Shown in pieces: positions 1 through 8,842 of a stretch of DNA of 64,000 nucleotides (positions within the stretch are counted from its first letter, which is position 1; the number at the start of each line of letters is the position of its first letter). The stretch spans positions 1 through 64,000 of the forward strand of contig JAKPTZ010000016.1 of assembly GCA_029555025.1 (NCBI GenBank), read 5' to 3'. A program made the translations under genes and the position numbers. The DNA comes from Deltaproteobacteria bacterium (lineage in GTDB: Bacteria; Myxococcota_A; UBA9042; DTJE01). Below the pieces are notes generated by a model. That model had not been told where the DNA came from, made no database searches, and saw only the letters and a list, made by a program, of their open reading frames with translations.

Positions 1-1230
1 GCCGTCGGAATCGGCGTCGCCTTCCACAACCCAGCACCCGCAGACGCCGACCTTGCTCTTGTCGGGGTCGAGCGGACATTCGTCGATGCAATCGGGAACC
101 CCGTCCAGATCCCTGTCGTTGTCCGGAACACCACAGCCACATACACCGGGAACCGACTTGGAACCGTCCATCGGGCATTCGTCGGTGCAGTCGTACGCAT
201 TGTCGCCATCCGAATCCACGTCCGGCAGATCACATCCACACAGTCCGGGCACCAGCTTGTCCGGGTTTTCGTCGCAAAGATCCCAGCAGTCGGGAAGGCT
301 GTCGCCATCGGTGTTGGTATCGACCATTCCGCAACCGCACTCGCCGCGCAGGATTTTTTCCGGATCTTCGGGACACTCATCGACGCAATCGGGCATTCTG
401 TCACGGTCCGTGTCGTTTTCCCCGTTTCCGCAACCGCAGTAACCGACATTGGTCTTCTGGGGATCATCCGGGCACTCGTCCAGGCAGTCATCAACCCCGT
501 CATCGTCGCGATCGCCGTCAACGACGCCACATCCGCACGCGCCGGGGTCCGTCTTGGCAACATCGAACGGGCAACCATCGACACAGTTCGGAGTTCCGTC
601 CTGATCCGCGTCAACATCCGCCACCCCGCAACCGCAGACGCCGGGAACCTTCTTGAACGGGTCGTTGCTGCACGTATCGACGCAATCGGCCCACCCGTCC
701 ATATCCTTGTCCGTGTCGTAGGCACCACACCCGCACGCGCCCGGCTTCGTCTTCCTGCTGTCATTCGGACACTGATCATTGCAATCTGCCGTGCCGTCAC
801 TGTCGGAATCGGTGTCGGCAACAGCGCACCCGCACTGTCCTGGCCAGGTCTTGCCAGCGTTGGCTGGACACTCGTCGATGCAGTCAGCCCGCAGATCGCC
901 ATCGGTATCGGTATCCGGCTGATTGCAGCCACATGCGCCGGGATCGGTCTTTGCCGCATTGTTCGGACAGCGATCCAGGCAATCGGGTAATCCGTCATCA
1001 TCGGAATCGTCATCGGCCACGCCGCAACCGCACACACCCGCTTCCACCTTGTCAGGATCATTCGGGCATCCATCAACGCAGGACGGCCGGTCGTCCTGGT
1101 CGGGATCGAGATCCGGCAATTCGCAACCGCACACGCCGGCACGGATCTTGTTCGGATTCAAGGGGCAGTCGTCCAGGCAGTCAAGCACGCCGTCGCGATC
1201 GGAATCCATGTCCGGCACGGAACATCCGCA
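1..1230 (-). repeat. Tandem 99-bp coding repeats (33 aa, TSP3-like)
   Basis: Successive CGC...DxDxDG...CP units recur every 99 bp from 1230 down to the left edge, giving 12 complete units plus a partial one. The units are diverged at the DNA level but keep all Cys and most Asp positions, so this is an old protein-level repeat under selection rather than a recent DNA expansion. Confidence 0.85.
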
Positions 1231-1683
1231 CACCCCAGGTTCATGCTTGGGATTGTCGTCCGGGCACAAATCGCGACAGTTCACGGCGCCGTCCTGATCG
1301 GAATCCGTAATGCAGTTGACGTTGCAATTGGGATTTCCTTCCTCGCAGTCCGGCCCCAGGCAATCGACGCCCTGGCCATATCCATCACCGTCGGGATCGA
1401 TGCAGCCGGGATTGGATGCGTCGGCCCCGACATCAACGATGGAATCGCCGACAGTTTCGCCTTCAACGTCACGCGGAACATCTGCCGGCAATTCCCCGGC
1501 CGAATCCGGATTTGTGTCTTCCTGCGGCGTTTCATCGGACATGCTGTCGTGCTGGCCGTTGTCCCAGTCAACATCGATGGGCAGGTTATCCTCCCGCGTG
1601 TCCGAGACAGGATCCGAAGTTCCGCACGCGACAAGAAAAACGACCAATCCGGAAGCGACCAGAATCGACAAATTTGCGCGCAT
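1..1683 (-). CDS. Thrombospondin type 3-like repeat lipoprotein (3' end cut by window edge)
   Basis: The frame is open from the start to the left edge (561 codons), so the C-terminus is missing. The N-terminus has Arg, a hydrophobic stretch and a lipobox ending VACG, so it is predicted to be a lipoprotein. An Asp/Glu-rich spacer of about 70 residues follows. From about residue 152 come 33-residue repeats of the pattern CGCxxxDxDxDxDGxxDCxDxCP followed by a K..PG turn: 12 full copies and part of a thirteenth. Acidic DxDxDG loops with paired Cys are typical of calcium-binding thrombospondin type 3-like repeats of secreted bacterial proteins. An ATG two codons upstream (1689) is possible; 1683 is preferred because it sits at a better distance from the AAGG in the leader. 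The role is probably structural or adhesive on the cell surface (inference). Confidence 0.85.
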   Translation of the reverse strand, partial: MRANLSILVASGLVVFLVACGTSDPVSDTREDNLPIDVDWDNGQHDSMSDETPQEDTNPDSAGELPADVPRDVEGETVGDSIVDVGADASNPGCIDPDGDGYGQGVDCLGPDCEEGNPNCNVNCITDSDQDGAVNCRDLCPDDNPKHEPGVCGCSVPDMDSDRDGVLDCLDDCPLNPNKIRAGVCGCELPDLDPDQDDRPSCVDGCPNDPDKVEAGVCGCGVADDDSDDDGLPDCLDRCPNNAAKTDPGACGCNQPDTDTDGDLRADCIDECPANAGKTWPGQCGCAVADTDSDSDGTADCNDQCPNDSRKTKPGACGCGAYDTDKDMDGWADCVDTCSNDPFKKVPGVCGCGVADVDADQDGTPNCVDGCPFDVAKTDPGACGCGVVDGDRDDDGVDDCLDECPDDPQKTNVGYCGCGNGENDTDRDRMPDCVDECPEDPEKILRGECGCGMVDTNTDGDSLPDCWDLCDENPDKLVPGLCGCDLPDVDSDGDNAYDCTDECPMDGSKSVPGVCGCGVPDNDRDLDGVPDCIDECPLDPDKSKVGVCGCWVVEGDADSDG

Positions 1684-1689
1684 AAACAT

Positions 1690-2026
1690 CACCTTCGACA
1701 GCAGAAACATTACGGGCAGGGCCCGAAGCGGACAGATTGTACCAGAACGCCCCGCGCATGTGTGCGAGATATATGGGATGCCCACCGGGATTTGTACGGC
1801 GGTTCCACCACGTCCAGGCACCGAAGGAACCGGCACTGGCCAGAATTCCTGATTAAGGCGGTAACGACAGACTTACCCGGCCGTTACAAATCCCGGACGG
1901 GCCAATCCTGGCGATCAAGTTCGTGACTTGAACCACGCTGACTACTATCCGCCGGGCCCTGGACATCGCGCCGGCAATTACTGCTTACCTAACCCTTTGA
2001 AGGCTCATGGCAATGCAGGCCGGCAT
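1690..2026. other. Intergenic region between divergent genes
   Basis: About 340 bp lie between the divergent lipoprotein gene and the promoter of the outer-membrane protein gene. I see no convincing reading frame, tRNA or terminator. It presumably holds the promoter of the leftward lipoprotein gene, but no clear -35/-10 pair stands out. Confidence 0.5.
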
Positions 2027-2055
2027 TTGTCAAAATCCGTTTTCAGGGATAAAAT
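2027..2055 (+). promoter_or_regulatory. Sigma-70-type promoter with inverted repeat over the -10
   Basis: TTGTCA (2027-2032), a 17-bp spacer and TAAAAT (2050-2055) match the housekeeping consensus well. They lie about 75 bp before the outer-membrane protein start. A perfect inverted repeat GGGAT-AAA-ATCCC (2046-2058) is centred on the -10 box and could be an operator. Confidence 0.55.
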
Positions 2056-2131
2056 CCCGCTAAGAATAAGGCGTTGCGGGCATTTTTCCGTAAAGTCGCG
2101 ATAACAATTTTCTTCTTCTGGAGGATGTACG

Positions 2132-2800
2132 ATGAAGTCGATTTTCAGGACGTTGCTTGCAGTGGTCGCGGCGGTTTCGGTTATGTCAGCCACCTCGATG
2201 GCATCCGCCCAGTCCGGCGGTGGTGGCGGATGGATGACCCAGGGCGCCGAAATCCTGCCGGCGGGCAAGTATGCATTCGAGGCCCGCGTCGGCTGGCCGT
2301 CAACAGATCTGGGCGTTCACATTCCCGTAATGTCCAAGCTCGAGGTCACGCCGTTCCTGACCATGGATTACCTTGGCTATACCGTTCGTAACTGGGTTGG
2401 GACTTTCGGTGACACGTTCGGCGTTCAGTTGAAGGGAAACCTGTGGCAGCAGGGCCCGCACGCAATCTCCCTGGGCGCGGATCTCGGCATCGCGATGAGA
2501 TACACTTTTGGATTTGATGCAGCCTTCCAGATCGGCGGACCGGAACTGAAGTACAGCTACCGCTGGAACAACCCGCGCATCGCCGTTATCGCCGGCTTCC
2601 GGATGCCGATCCGCGTCTGGTTCCGTGCGGAATGCGCCGACATCCCGATGCTGTTCAACGCCGGATTTGAATACAACGTCATTCCGAACCTGAACATCCA
2701 CGCGAATCTGGAATTCGGGCCGTACGTCCTGGCGACCGCGGCCGGGGCCTTTGCTGACGGTTCGGTCGGCTTCCAGTTCGGTATTTCCTACCTCTGGTAG
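2132..2800 (+). CDS. Small outer-membrane beta-barrel protein
   Basis: The 222-residue protein starts with a clear Sec signal peptide (Lys-Ser, hydrophobic core, cleavage near ASA-QS at about residue 27) and then a Gly-rich stretch. The rest is alternating polar/hydrophobic strands rich in aromatic residues, ending in Trp (ISYLW), the usual C-terminal signature for BAM-inserted barrels. GGAGG lies just upstream of the ATG and a strong promoter candidate precedes it. I cannot assign a substrate or family. Eight or ten strands would fit the length. It stands alone, with a convergent gene downstream. Confidence 0.75.
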   Translation: MKSIFRTLLAVVAAVSVMSATSMASAQSGGGGGWMTQGAEILPAGKYAFEARVGWPSTDLGVHIPVMSKLEVTPFLTMDYLGYTVRNWVGTFGDTFGVQLKGNLWQQGPHAISLGADLGIAMRYTFGFDAAFQIGGPELKYSYRWNNPRIAVIAGFRMPIRVWFRAECADIPMLFNAGFEYNVIPNLNIHANLEFGPYVLATAAGAFADGSVGFQFGISYLW

Positions 2801-2875
2801 GATTTATCCGCCACTGACACAGAAGTCACACCGCCACCAGCACATAAAATCAACCGACAATATCGAAGAAAGGCC

Positions 2876-3859
2876 CTACTCGTGGCCGACGCTGAACTTC
2901 ATGAACTGCACGCGGTCGAACTGTGACTGATTTGTGGAGTAGTTGCGGCTGACCGAGCCACGGAAATCCTCGATTGACGAGAATCCGTGACGATCCATCC
3001 ATTCGGCAATCCCCTTGTTGATGGTTCCGACAGAATCGACACCGCCCTGGTAAAGTACCGAAGAAACCTGGACGGCCGAAGCGCCGGCAAGAATCATCTT
3101 CACGGCCACGTCCGCGGAATTTATGCCTGTCGATGCGGCGATGTCGCAACCAAGTACCCCGAAAAGCCCTGATACCCACCGCAGCGAAATCTCGTGTTCG
3201 TGTTTTTCGCTGTAAGGAACCGAAGGCACCAGCTTCATGGTCTCGGTGTCGATCGTCATGCGGAAGAAGCGGTTGAAAAGCACCAGGGCATCGACGTGCC
3301 CGGACAGCGCCTTCAGGAAATTCGCCATCCCGGTGAAGTGATAACCAATCTTCATCGACACCGGCACGGTGACCACGCGCCTTACGCTGTCCGCGATGTC
3401 GATGTAAAGCTGCTCGATCTGGCGCCCATCGACAGAGGCGTCAAAGGGCGGCACAAAGACGTTCAGTTCGATTCCCGAAGCGCCGGCCTGCTGCGCCTTC
3501 CGCGCAAAATCGACCCACTTACCCGCCTGGACGCAATGAATGCTTGCAATTACAGGAATCCTGACGGCAGCGACACTTTCGGTGATCCTTTCCAGGTAGT
3601 TTTCCTCGGCGTGGGCCGTGCCGTATGCCCGAATATATTCGGCCGCCTCCGGATGCGCATCGACCCCTGTTCCGGGACCAGCCATACCATCGACTTCATG
3701 CGTAACCTGCTCCTCGAAAATCGACTTCAGCACAACCGCGCCGATGCCTGCGCCTTCAAGCCTGGCCACGCCGGCCGCGTCGCGTGTCAGCCCGCTGCTG
3801 CCCGCGACAAGCGGACTGTCAATTTCGAGCCCCATGTACCTGGTCTTCAGATTTGCCAC
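2876..3859 (-). CDS. Dihydroorotate dehydrogenase-like protein
   Basis: A 327-residue FMN-dependent TIM-barrel protein resembling class 1 dihydroorotate dehydrogenases. It has an N-terminal LKTRYMGLEIDSPLVAGSSGLT segment, a central EQV..EVDGMAG region, and a C-terminal phosphate-binding part (TGINSADVAVKMILAGASAVQV). A longer frame opens at a TTG (3880), but the GTG at 3859 is preceded by a perfect GGAGGAA, so it is taken as the start. Such DHOD-like proteins often occur outside pyrimidine operons, and no pyr genes are nearby. Its electron acceptor and true substrate are unknown. It may be a genuine PyrD or a paralogue. Confidence 0.8.
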   Translation of the reverse strand: MANLKTRYMGLEIDSPLVAGSSGLTRDAAGVARLEGAGIGAVVLKSIFEEQVTHEVDGMAGPGTGVDAHPEAAEYIRAYGTAHAEENYLERITESVAAVRIPVIASIHCVQAGKWVDFARKAQQAGASGIELNVFVPPFDASVDGRQIEQLYIDIADSVRRVVTVPVSMKIGYHFTGMANFLKALSGHVDALVLFNRFFRMTIDTETMKLVPSVPYSEKHEHEISLRWVSGLFGVLGCDIAASTGINSADVAVKMILAGASAVQVSSVLYQGGVDSVGTINKGIAEWMDRHGFSSIEDFRGSVSRNYSTNQSQFDRVQFMKFSVGHE

Positions 3860-3934
3860 GATTCCTCCGGAGTTCGTCAAGATACCGGTCGAATCTTATC
3901 CAAAAAACCAAAAACTGGAATATGAAACTGAAAC

Positions 3935-3964
3935 ATGACAGATTTGCCTGAATGCGAATACAAT
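3935..3964 (+). promoter_or_regulatory. Promoter for the metallophosphoesterase, with -10-centred inverted repeat
   Basis: ATGACA (3935-3940), an 18-bp spacer and TACAAT (3959-3964) lie about 50 bp before the start codon. The perfect inverted repeat GCGAAT-ACA-ATTCGC (3954-3968) straddles the -10 hexamer and may be a repressor site. Confidence 0.5.
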
Positions 3965-4011
3965 TCGCTTCGTCCGGTGAATGCAACGTCTGGTTTCAAG
4001 CAGGGTGCGCG

Positions 4012-4743
4012 ATGAAGACAGCCATCATTTCCGACGTTCACGCAAACCTCGAGGCACTGACTTCGGTCATGGCCGAAATTGACCGGCTGGGTGTCGGGCG
4101 AATCATCTGCCTTGGTGACGTCGTCGGATACGGCGGAAGTCCAAACGAATGTGCCGACATCGTCCGCGAACGCTGTGAAGTGACGCTGATGGGCAACCAC
4201 GACGCCGCGGTGACCGGGGCCATGGATGTCGCCTATTATTATCAGGGTGCCCGCGACGCGATCGAATGGACAAGGGGCCAGCTTGCTGATCGGAACTATG
4301 ACTGGCTCTATTCCCTGCCCTATTCCTGGGCCGACCGGGACACGGCCTTCTACCATGCGGCACCGGTGATGCCGTCCGGCTTCTTCTACGTTGTCCAGGA
4401 GGCCGAAGCCCAGCCCCATGTGGAACTTGCGCCAAAGCTGAAAAAGGTGAACTTCATCGGGCACGCCCACCTGACGCTCATTTTCGGCCTGATTGACGGA
4501 CAGCCGGTCGAGGTCGATGCATCCAGGGTAACCGCCGCGTCGGAGGCCAGGTTCATCGTCAATGTCGGAAGCGTCGGCCAGCCGCGCGACCGCGATCCCA
4601 GAGCCTGCTTCGCGACATGGGATGACGAGGCATCAAGACTCGAGTATCACCGCGTGCAATACGACATCAAGAAGGCTGCCGGCAGGATCGTGGATGCCGG
4701 TCTTGAACAGAAGTTCGCGGAACGTCTTTTCATCGGCGTCTGA
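4012..4743 (+). CDS. Calcineurin-like metallophosphoesterase (YfcE/MJ0936-type)
   Basis: A 243-residue dinuclear-metal phosphoesterase. The ordered motifs are all present: SDVHANLEAL at residues 7-16 (first metal pair), GDVVGYGGSP, GNHDAAV, and GHAHLT near the C-terminus with NVGSVGQPRD after it. This arrangement is typical of small cytosolic phosphodiesterases/phosphatases acting on phosphodiesters or nucleotides. The physiological substrate cannot be read from sequence. An in-frame start 20 codons upstream overlaps the promoter, so the ATG at 4012 is used. The gene is convergent with the cysteine desulfurase, one base apart. Confidence 0.85.
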   Translation: MKTAIISDVHANLEALTSVMAEIDRLGVGRIICLGDVVGYGGSPNECADIVRERCEVTLMGNHDAAVTGAMDVAYYYQGARDAIEWTRGQLADRNYDWLYSLPYSWADRDTAFYHAAPVMPSGFFYVVQEAEAQPHVELAPKLKKVNFIGHAHLTLIFGLIDGQPVEVDASRVTAASEARFIVNVGSVGQPRDRDPRACFATWDDEASRLEYHRVQYDIKKAAGRIVDAGLEQKFAERLFIGV

Positions 4744-4744
4744 T

Positions 4745-5917
4745 TCATGATCGGGCTTCGGCGGCCTGCCGACCCGAAAGCAACTCACCCGCAAGCGACG
4801 TTGCCATTTGTTCCGCGTAAGCAATTTCTTCGGCCGTGGTGAATCTGCCAAGACCGAAACGCACTGTTCGCCGCGCCTCGGCCGCCGTCATCCCGATTGC
4901 CGTCAGCACATGCGACGGCGCCGCGGGATCCCCATGACATGCACTGCCCAGCGAAACCGCGACCCCCACGCGGGCCATCCTTGAAACGAATGTCTCGCCG
5001 GGGATACCTTCCAGCCTGATTGAAAGACAATGCGGAATCGACATTTCGCGGTCACCGACGACAACCGAACCGGGAAAGGCAGCCATCACGCCGCGGGCCA
5101 GTTCGGCGGACAGTCTGGCAACATGTGCCGAATCGACTTCCCGCCGCTTTACGGCACGATCCAGTGCCATGCCGAAAGCCAGCGCCGCATCGACATTGGC
5201 CGTCCCGGAGCAGATCCCGCCTTCCTGGCCACCCCCAAAGAACAGAGGCTTGATATTGATATCGCGACGACGCCGTATCATCAGCGCGCCGGCCCCGCGC
5301 GGGCCATGAACCTTGTGGGACGAAAGCGTGACCAGATCGGCATGCCGGACGAAATCAAGACCGATCCGCCCGGGGGCCTGCGAAGCGTCTGTGTGGAAAA
5401 AGGCGCCGCACCCCTTCGCCACCGACGCAATGGCCTGAATCGGCTGAATCGTCCCGATCTCATTGTTTACCGCCATGACCGAAACCAGCGTCGTGTCGGG
5501 CCGCAGAAGCGCCGCGACCGCTTCGGGCCTTACGATTCCGCCCTGATCGGGCATGACCAGATCTACCTCGAAATCCTCTTCCTGCCGAAGATGAAGCGCC
5601 GCCATCAGGACGGCCGGATGTTCGATGGCGCTCACGACGATGTGACGGCCGCGACGCTTCCTTGCCCGAGCGATTCCAAGGACGGCCAGGTTGTCGGCAA
5701 TCGTGGCCGAAGGCGTGAACACGATTTCGTCCGGCCTGGCCGATATCGCGCCCGCGACCAGAGCGCGTGCCTCGGACAGCACCGCCGCGGCCTCGCGGCC
5801 AAAAGGATGAAGGGTCGAATGCGGGTTTCCAAAAATACCGGCCAGCCTGGCTGCCGCGCGATTCATCACATCGGGATCGGCCGGAGTTGACGCCATGTTG
5901 TCCAGGTACGCCTTCAT
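4745..5917 (-). CDS. Cysteine desulfurase (NifS/IscS family)
   Basis: A 390-residue PLP aminotransferase-fold enzyme that would release sulfur from cysteine for Fe-S clusters and thiolation. It starts YLDNMASTP, has the NNEIGT loop, HTDASQ, the PLP-binding Lys (K202 in LSSHKVHGP) and the persulfide-carrying Cys (C327 in SLGSACHGD). The frame remains open far upstream to 6421 over the next gene, but homology to the family begins at MKAYLDN, so 5917 is taken. No IscU, IscA or IscR gene is adjacent, so whether it serves general or specialised sulfur transfer is undecided. Confidence 0.88.
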   Translation of the reverse strand: MKAYLDNMASTPADPDVMNRAAARLAGIFGNPHSTLHPFGREAAAVLSEARALVAGAISARPDEIVFTPSATIADNLAVLGIARARKRRGRHIVVSAIEHPAVLMAALHLRQEEDFEVDLVMPDQGGIVRPEAVAALLRPDTTLVSVMAVNNEIGTIQPIQAIASVAKGCGAFFHTDASQAPGRIGLDFVRHADLVTLSSHKVHGPRGAGALMIRRRRDINIKPLFFGGGQEGGICSGTANVDAALAFGMALDRAVKRREVDSAHVARLSAELARGVMAAFPGSVVVGDREMSIPHCLSIRLEGIPGETFVSRMARVGVAVSLGSACHGDPAAPSHVLTAIGMTAAEARRTVRFGLGRFTTAEEIAYAEQMATSLAGELLSGRQAAEARS

Positions 5918-6016
5918 GCCGCGGATTCTGCCAGAAACCGGCCCCATAGTGAAGCTTGCGAAATCCTGACAGGTGCTGCTATTGACCGGCGCCGCGTATT
6001 TTGCGATCCTTCGCCC

Positions 6017-7543
6017 ATGGCTGCCCCGAACCAATACATCGTCGATTTCACTTCGCCGGAAGCTCTGAAGGCGGTGTTGAACGAATACTTTGCCGTCGGC
6101 GTGGTTCCCGTCAGTTCCGACACGGCCCCGAAGGCCATGACCACCGTCAAGCTGCAAGTATTCCTGCCGCTCGAGCGCGAACTGTTCTTCACCGGGGTCG
6201 TCATCATGCTGCGGCCCGGCGGCTTCCTTGTGCAACTGGACACCCCGCCGGACATGGGCTTCCTTAACGGAACCTTGAGGGACGCCGCAATCTCGCACAC
6301 GCGTGAAGCGGCCCCGGCGCCGAAGCCGGTCGGTGACAACATCTTTGACGGGGCGGCGGCGGATCCTCTTCGAACAACGGCCCGCACGGAAAGGATGGGT
6401 GCCCTTACGGATCCGGGACACCGACAGGCCGACGACTCGGATTCACGCCAGACCGGCGATCGTGGTGGAACGATTTTCGGCCATTCCAGCATATCTGCGG
6501 CCGCGAAGGCGGTTCATGCCGCACAGCCGGCCGGCGGCGGCGACGAGACAGAGGCCCCGGCGACGGCGCGACGCGAAAAGACCCGCCCCGGTGTGCGGAA
6601 ACCGCCGCGACCGGTTCCGGGTGACGAGCCGCCGATTCCCGATGACGAATTCGACATTTCGATTTCCGCCGTCGATACGGTGACAGGCCAGCCGATTTCT
6701 TCCAGGGCGAAGACGGGCCGCCACAAGCGCCCATCGTTCGAAACCTATCAGTTCGGACGGGATCCGGCCCCCATTGACGAAGATATCCCTGTGCTTACCG
6801 AGGCTCCGCCGGTTACCCAGACCAGGCGCCAGGAATACCACGATGTCAACAGGACATCGAAGATGAAGGCGCTGAAGCCCGAAATTCCACAGCCGGCAAG
6901 CACCGTGGATGAACTGTTCGAGATGGCGGCGACCGCGGGCGGAACCGGGTTGATCGACGCGATCTCGGGGCCATCCCCGGAATTGGCGACGGACGATGAC
7001 ACCGCGGACGGACGAACCAGGGCCATTCGCACCCCGATTGACCGGGATTCGATGCCCGACCAGGAAGATTCAGCGCCCTCGGAACAGGATCCACAGGATC
7101 CGGATCCGTTCGACGACGACAAGTCCGGGCAGCTCGATCGTGAACTGGCCGTCAGCATCCGGGAAATGACCGTTCCGGAAAAGCAGCGCCTTGCCCGCCA
7201 GGGAAGACGCATCGCTCGGCGCATACTCATTCGCGACAACGACAAAACCGTTCACAAATTCGTCTTTTTCAACCCGGAAGTGAAAGTTGACGAGGTCGTC
7301 GAATACACGAGATCGAACTCGCTGGCATCCGACGCCATCGAATTCATCTGCACCAACAAGCAATGGATGGAGTCGCACGACGTAATCCTGAATATCGTGC
7401 GAAACAATTCGACGCCGCTTGAACTGGCCGTCAGGTTCGTCACCAAACTTACCCAGAATGACTGGCGCATGCTTGCAAGGCCCGGCGCGGCCAGGCCCGC
7501 CATCATGAACCAGGCACGCAGGCTTCTGCAGGGTTGTGAATAG
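6017..7543 (+). CDS. PilZ-type protein with long disordered linker and helical C-terminal domain
   Basis: 508 residues. Residues 1-90 look like a PilZ-like beta-barrel (LPLERELFFTGVVIMLRPGGFLVQLD), a fold that often binds c-di-GMP, but I do not see a clear RxxxR plus D/NxSxxG pair, so ligand binding is doubtful. Residues about 95-380 are Pro/Asp/Arg-rich and probably disordered. Residues about 385-508 form a helical domain (ARQGRRIARRILIRDNDKTV, then FFNPEVKVDEV and NKQWMESHDV) that I know from other delta-proteobacterial PilZ-associated proteins. It is divergent from the cysteine desulfurase by 100 bp and probably a regulatory or motility-related protein (inference). Confidence 0.65.
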   Translation: MAAPNQYIVDFTSPEALKAVLNEYFAVGVVPVSSDTAPKAMTTVKLQVFLPLERELFFTGVVIMLRPGGFLVQLDTPPDMGFLNGTLRDAAISHTREAAPAPKPVGDNIFDGAAADPLRTTARTERMGALTDPGHRQADDSDSRQTGDRGGTIFGHSSISAAAKAVHAAQPAGGGDETEAPATARREKTRPGVRKPPRPVPGDEPPIPDDEFDISISAVDTVTGQPISSRAKTGRHKRPSFETYQFGRDPAPIDEDIPVLTEAPPVTQTRRQEYHDVNRTSKMKALKPEIPQPASTVDELFEMAATAGGTGLIDAISGPSPELATDDDTADGRTRAIRTPIDRDSMPDQEDSAPSEQDPQDPDPFDDDKSGQLDRELAVSIREMTVPEKQRLARQGRRIARRILIRDNDKTVHKFVFFNPEVKVDEVVEYTRSNSLASDAIEFICTNKQWMESHDVILNIVRNNSTPLELAVRFVTKLTQNDWRMLARPGAARPAIMNQARRLLQGCE

Positions 7544-7608
7544 TCCCCGCCGAGCTTGACCCTTTTTTTCCTTTGCAGGAACATCACCCAGGCTCGCTCC
7601 GGACTGAA

Positions 7609-8817
7609 ATGATGAAGTTCCCATCCGCCCTGCGGACAACGGTCTTGAAGCTCATCGTGCTGGTGGTCGCGGCCGGCATTGCCGCAACGATGCACCTGGT
7701 TGTGCTTCCCGCCCCGCAGCCCGCCCCGACCGCCCCGCAGCCAGACGGCATCAGTTCGCCGCAACTCCTTGAAGCCGCGCGAAAATTTACCGAGTTTACG
7801 GTGGCCAGGCCATACAGCTTCAACGATCGCATTTCGGGAACGCGGCTTGTCGACGACAGCGATGCCACCGTGGGATATGTGATCGACACCACGTCATTGC
7901 CCGGCCTGGCTACCGGCTACAACGGAAAGGTTCCGGTCGCCATCGTCCTCGACGCGGACGGACTGGTTGCGGGCATCGCGCCGCTTGCCAACCTCGAGAC
8001 CCCATCCTACATGGATATCGTTGAATCCAGCGGCTTCCTTGATGTCCTGAAAGGTCGGACGATTGCCCAGGCATTGACCTCGACCGACGTTGATTCCGTT
8101 TCGGGCGCCACTTTCACAAGCCAGGCCATGATTTCAGCCACGCGTGCCGGGCTGGCCGCGGCCGGCGACTTCGAGCCGGCAAGGGGCCCGGACATCAAAA
8201 TTCTTCTGTCCCAGGTGCTTGTGGCCGTCGCCCTTCTTCTGGCCCTCGCATGCTTCGCGACTTCGGAAAAGCTCCGCAGGCTTCGACCCCTTCTGCTGAT
8301 TTCAAACGTGCTGATACTCGGGGTTCTGGGGGGCACCATGCTTTCAACCGCCCTTTTCGCGTCCTGGATTGCGGGCGGACCCAACCTTGGAAGACCTCTG
8401 CTGGTGATCGCGGCGCTGATGTCGATCGTGCTGCCCTTCGTGACCGGCCGGCAGTTCTGGTGCGCCTTCGCGTGTCCATTCGGATCGGCATGCGAACTGG
8501 CCTCAAGGATTCCGGCGCGTCGCGTGCCCCTTCCGCGAGCCGCGAGGGCCGCACTTGACATCGCGGGCTCGATCTTCCTTCTTTCGATTCCCGCAATACT
8601 GATTCTGAAGCCGACTTTCGACCTTTCCCTCCTGGAGCCATTCCCCGCGTTTTCGCTGCTTGCGGCTCCGCTTGTCCCGGTCGTTATCGCCGCCGTCTTC
8701 CTTGTCGCGTCCGTCTTCGTGCCCAAAGTCTGGTGCCGATTCCTTTGCCCGACGGGACGCGTTGTGAACTTTTTTACAACAGGCGGAAAAATCTTCGACC
8801 CGCCGGTGAAGAATTGA
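7609..8817 (+). CDS. Membrane FMN-binding, 4Fe-4S (NosR/RnfG-like) electron-transfer protein
   Basis: About 402 residues. A first transmembrane helix (residues about 10-30) is followed by a periplasmic FMN-binding domain ending in VDSVSGATFTS; the SGAT Thr is the covalent flavin attachment site in RnfG/NqrC/NosR. About five transmembrane helices follow, carrying two cysteine motifs, WCAFACPFGSAC and WCRFLCPTG, typical of the NosR/NapH-type membrane Fe-S module. There is no soluble ferredoxin domain at the C-terminus, so it is shorter than NosR. The ATG pair at 7609/7612 is preferred over an upstream TTG. It precedes the ATP synthase genes and probably moves electrons between the membrane and periplasm. 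Its partner is unknown. Confidence 0.78.
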   Translation: MMKFPSALRTTVLKLIVLVVAAGIAATMHLVVLPAPQPAPTAPQPDGISSPQLLEAARKFTEFTVARPYSFNDRISGTRLVDDSDATVGYVIDTTSLPGLATGYNGKVPVAIVLDADGLVAGIAPLANLETPSYMDIVESSGFLDVLKGRTIAQALTSTDVDSVSGATFTSQAMISATRAGLAAAGDFEPARGPDIKILLSQVLVAVALLLALACFATSEKLRRLRPLLLISNVLILGVLGGTMLSTALFASWIAGGPNLGRPLLVIAALMSIVLPFVTGRQFWCAFACPFGSACELASRIPARRVPLPRAARAALDIAGSIFLLSIPAILILKPTFDLSLLEPFPAFSLLAAPLVPVVIAAVFLVASVFVPKVWCRFLCPTGRVVNFFTTGGKIFDPPVKN

Positions 8818-8842
8818 CGCAACCATATTTCGCCAATAAAAC
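8814..8842 (+). promoter_or_regulatory. Candidate promoter of the ATP synthase operon
   Basis: TTGACG (8814-8819) overlaps the stop codon of the preceding gene and is followed after 17 bp by TAAAAC (8837-8842) in an AT-rich stretch. The first ATP synthase start lies about 215 bp further on. The -10 match is only moderate. Confidence 0.3.

Noticed and set aside
53-1926. Several plus-strand frames opposite the Cys-rich repeat protein
   Set aside because: They are antisense shadows of the regular 99-bp repeats, with no ribosome sites and Arg/Ser/Pro-biased content. The minus-strand frame has a signal peptide and conserved Cys pattern.
1690-2026. tRNA or small RNA gene
   Set aside because: No cloverleaf or conserved TPsiC-like sequence and no strong terminator were seen here or elsewhere in the window.
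4745-6421. Longer cysteine desulfurase with 168 extra N-terminal residues
   Set aside because: The extension overlaps the divergent PilZ gene and has no family similarity. The NifS domain begins exactly at 5917.
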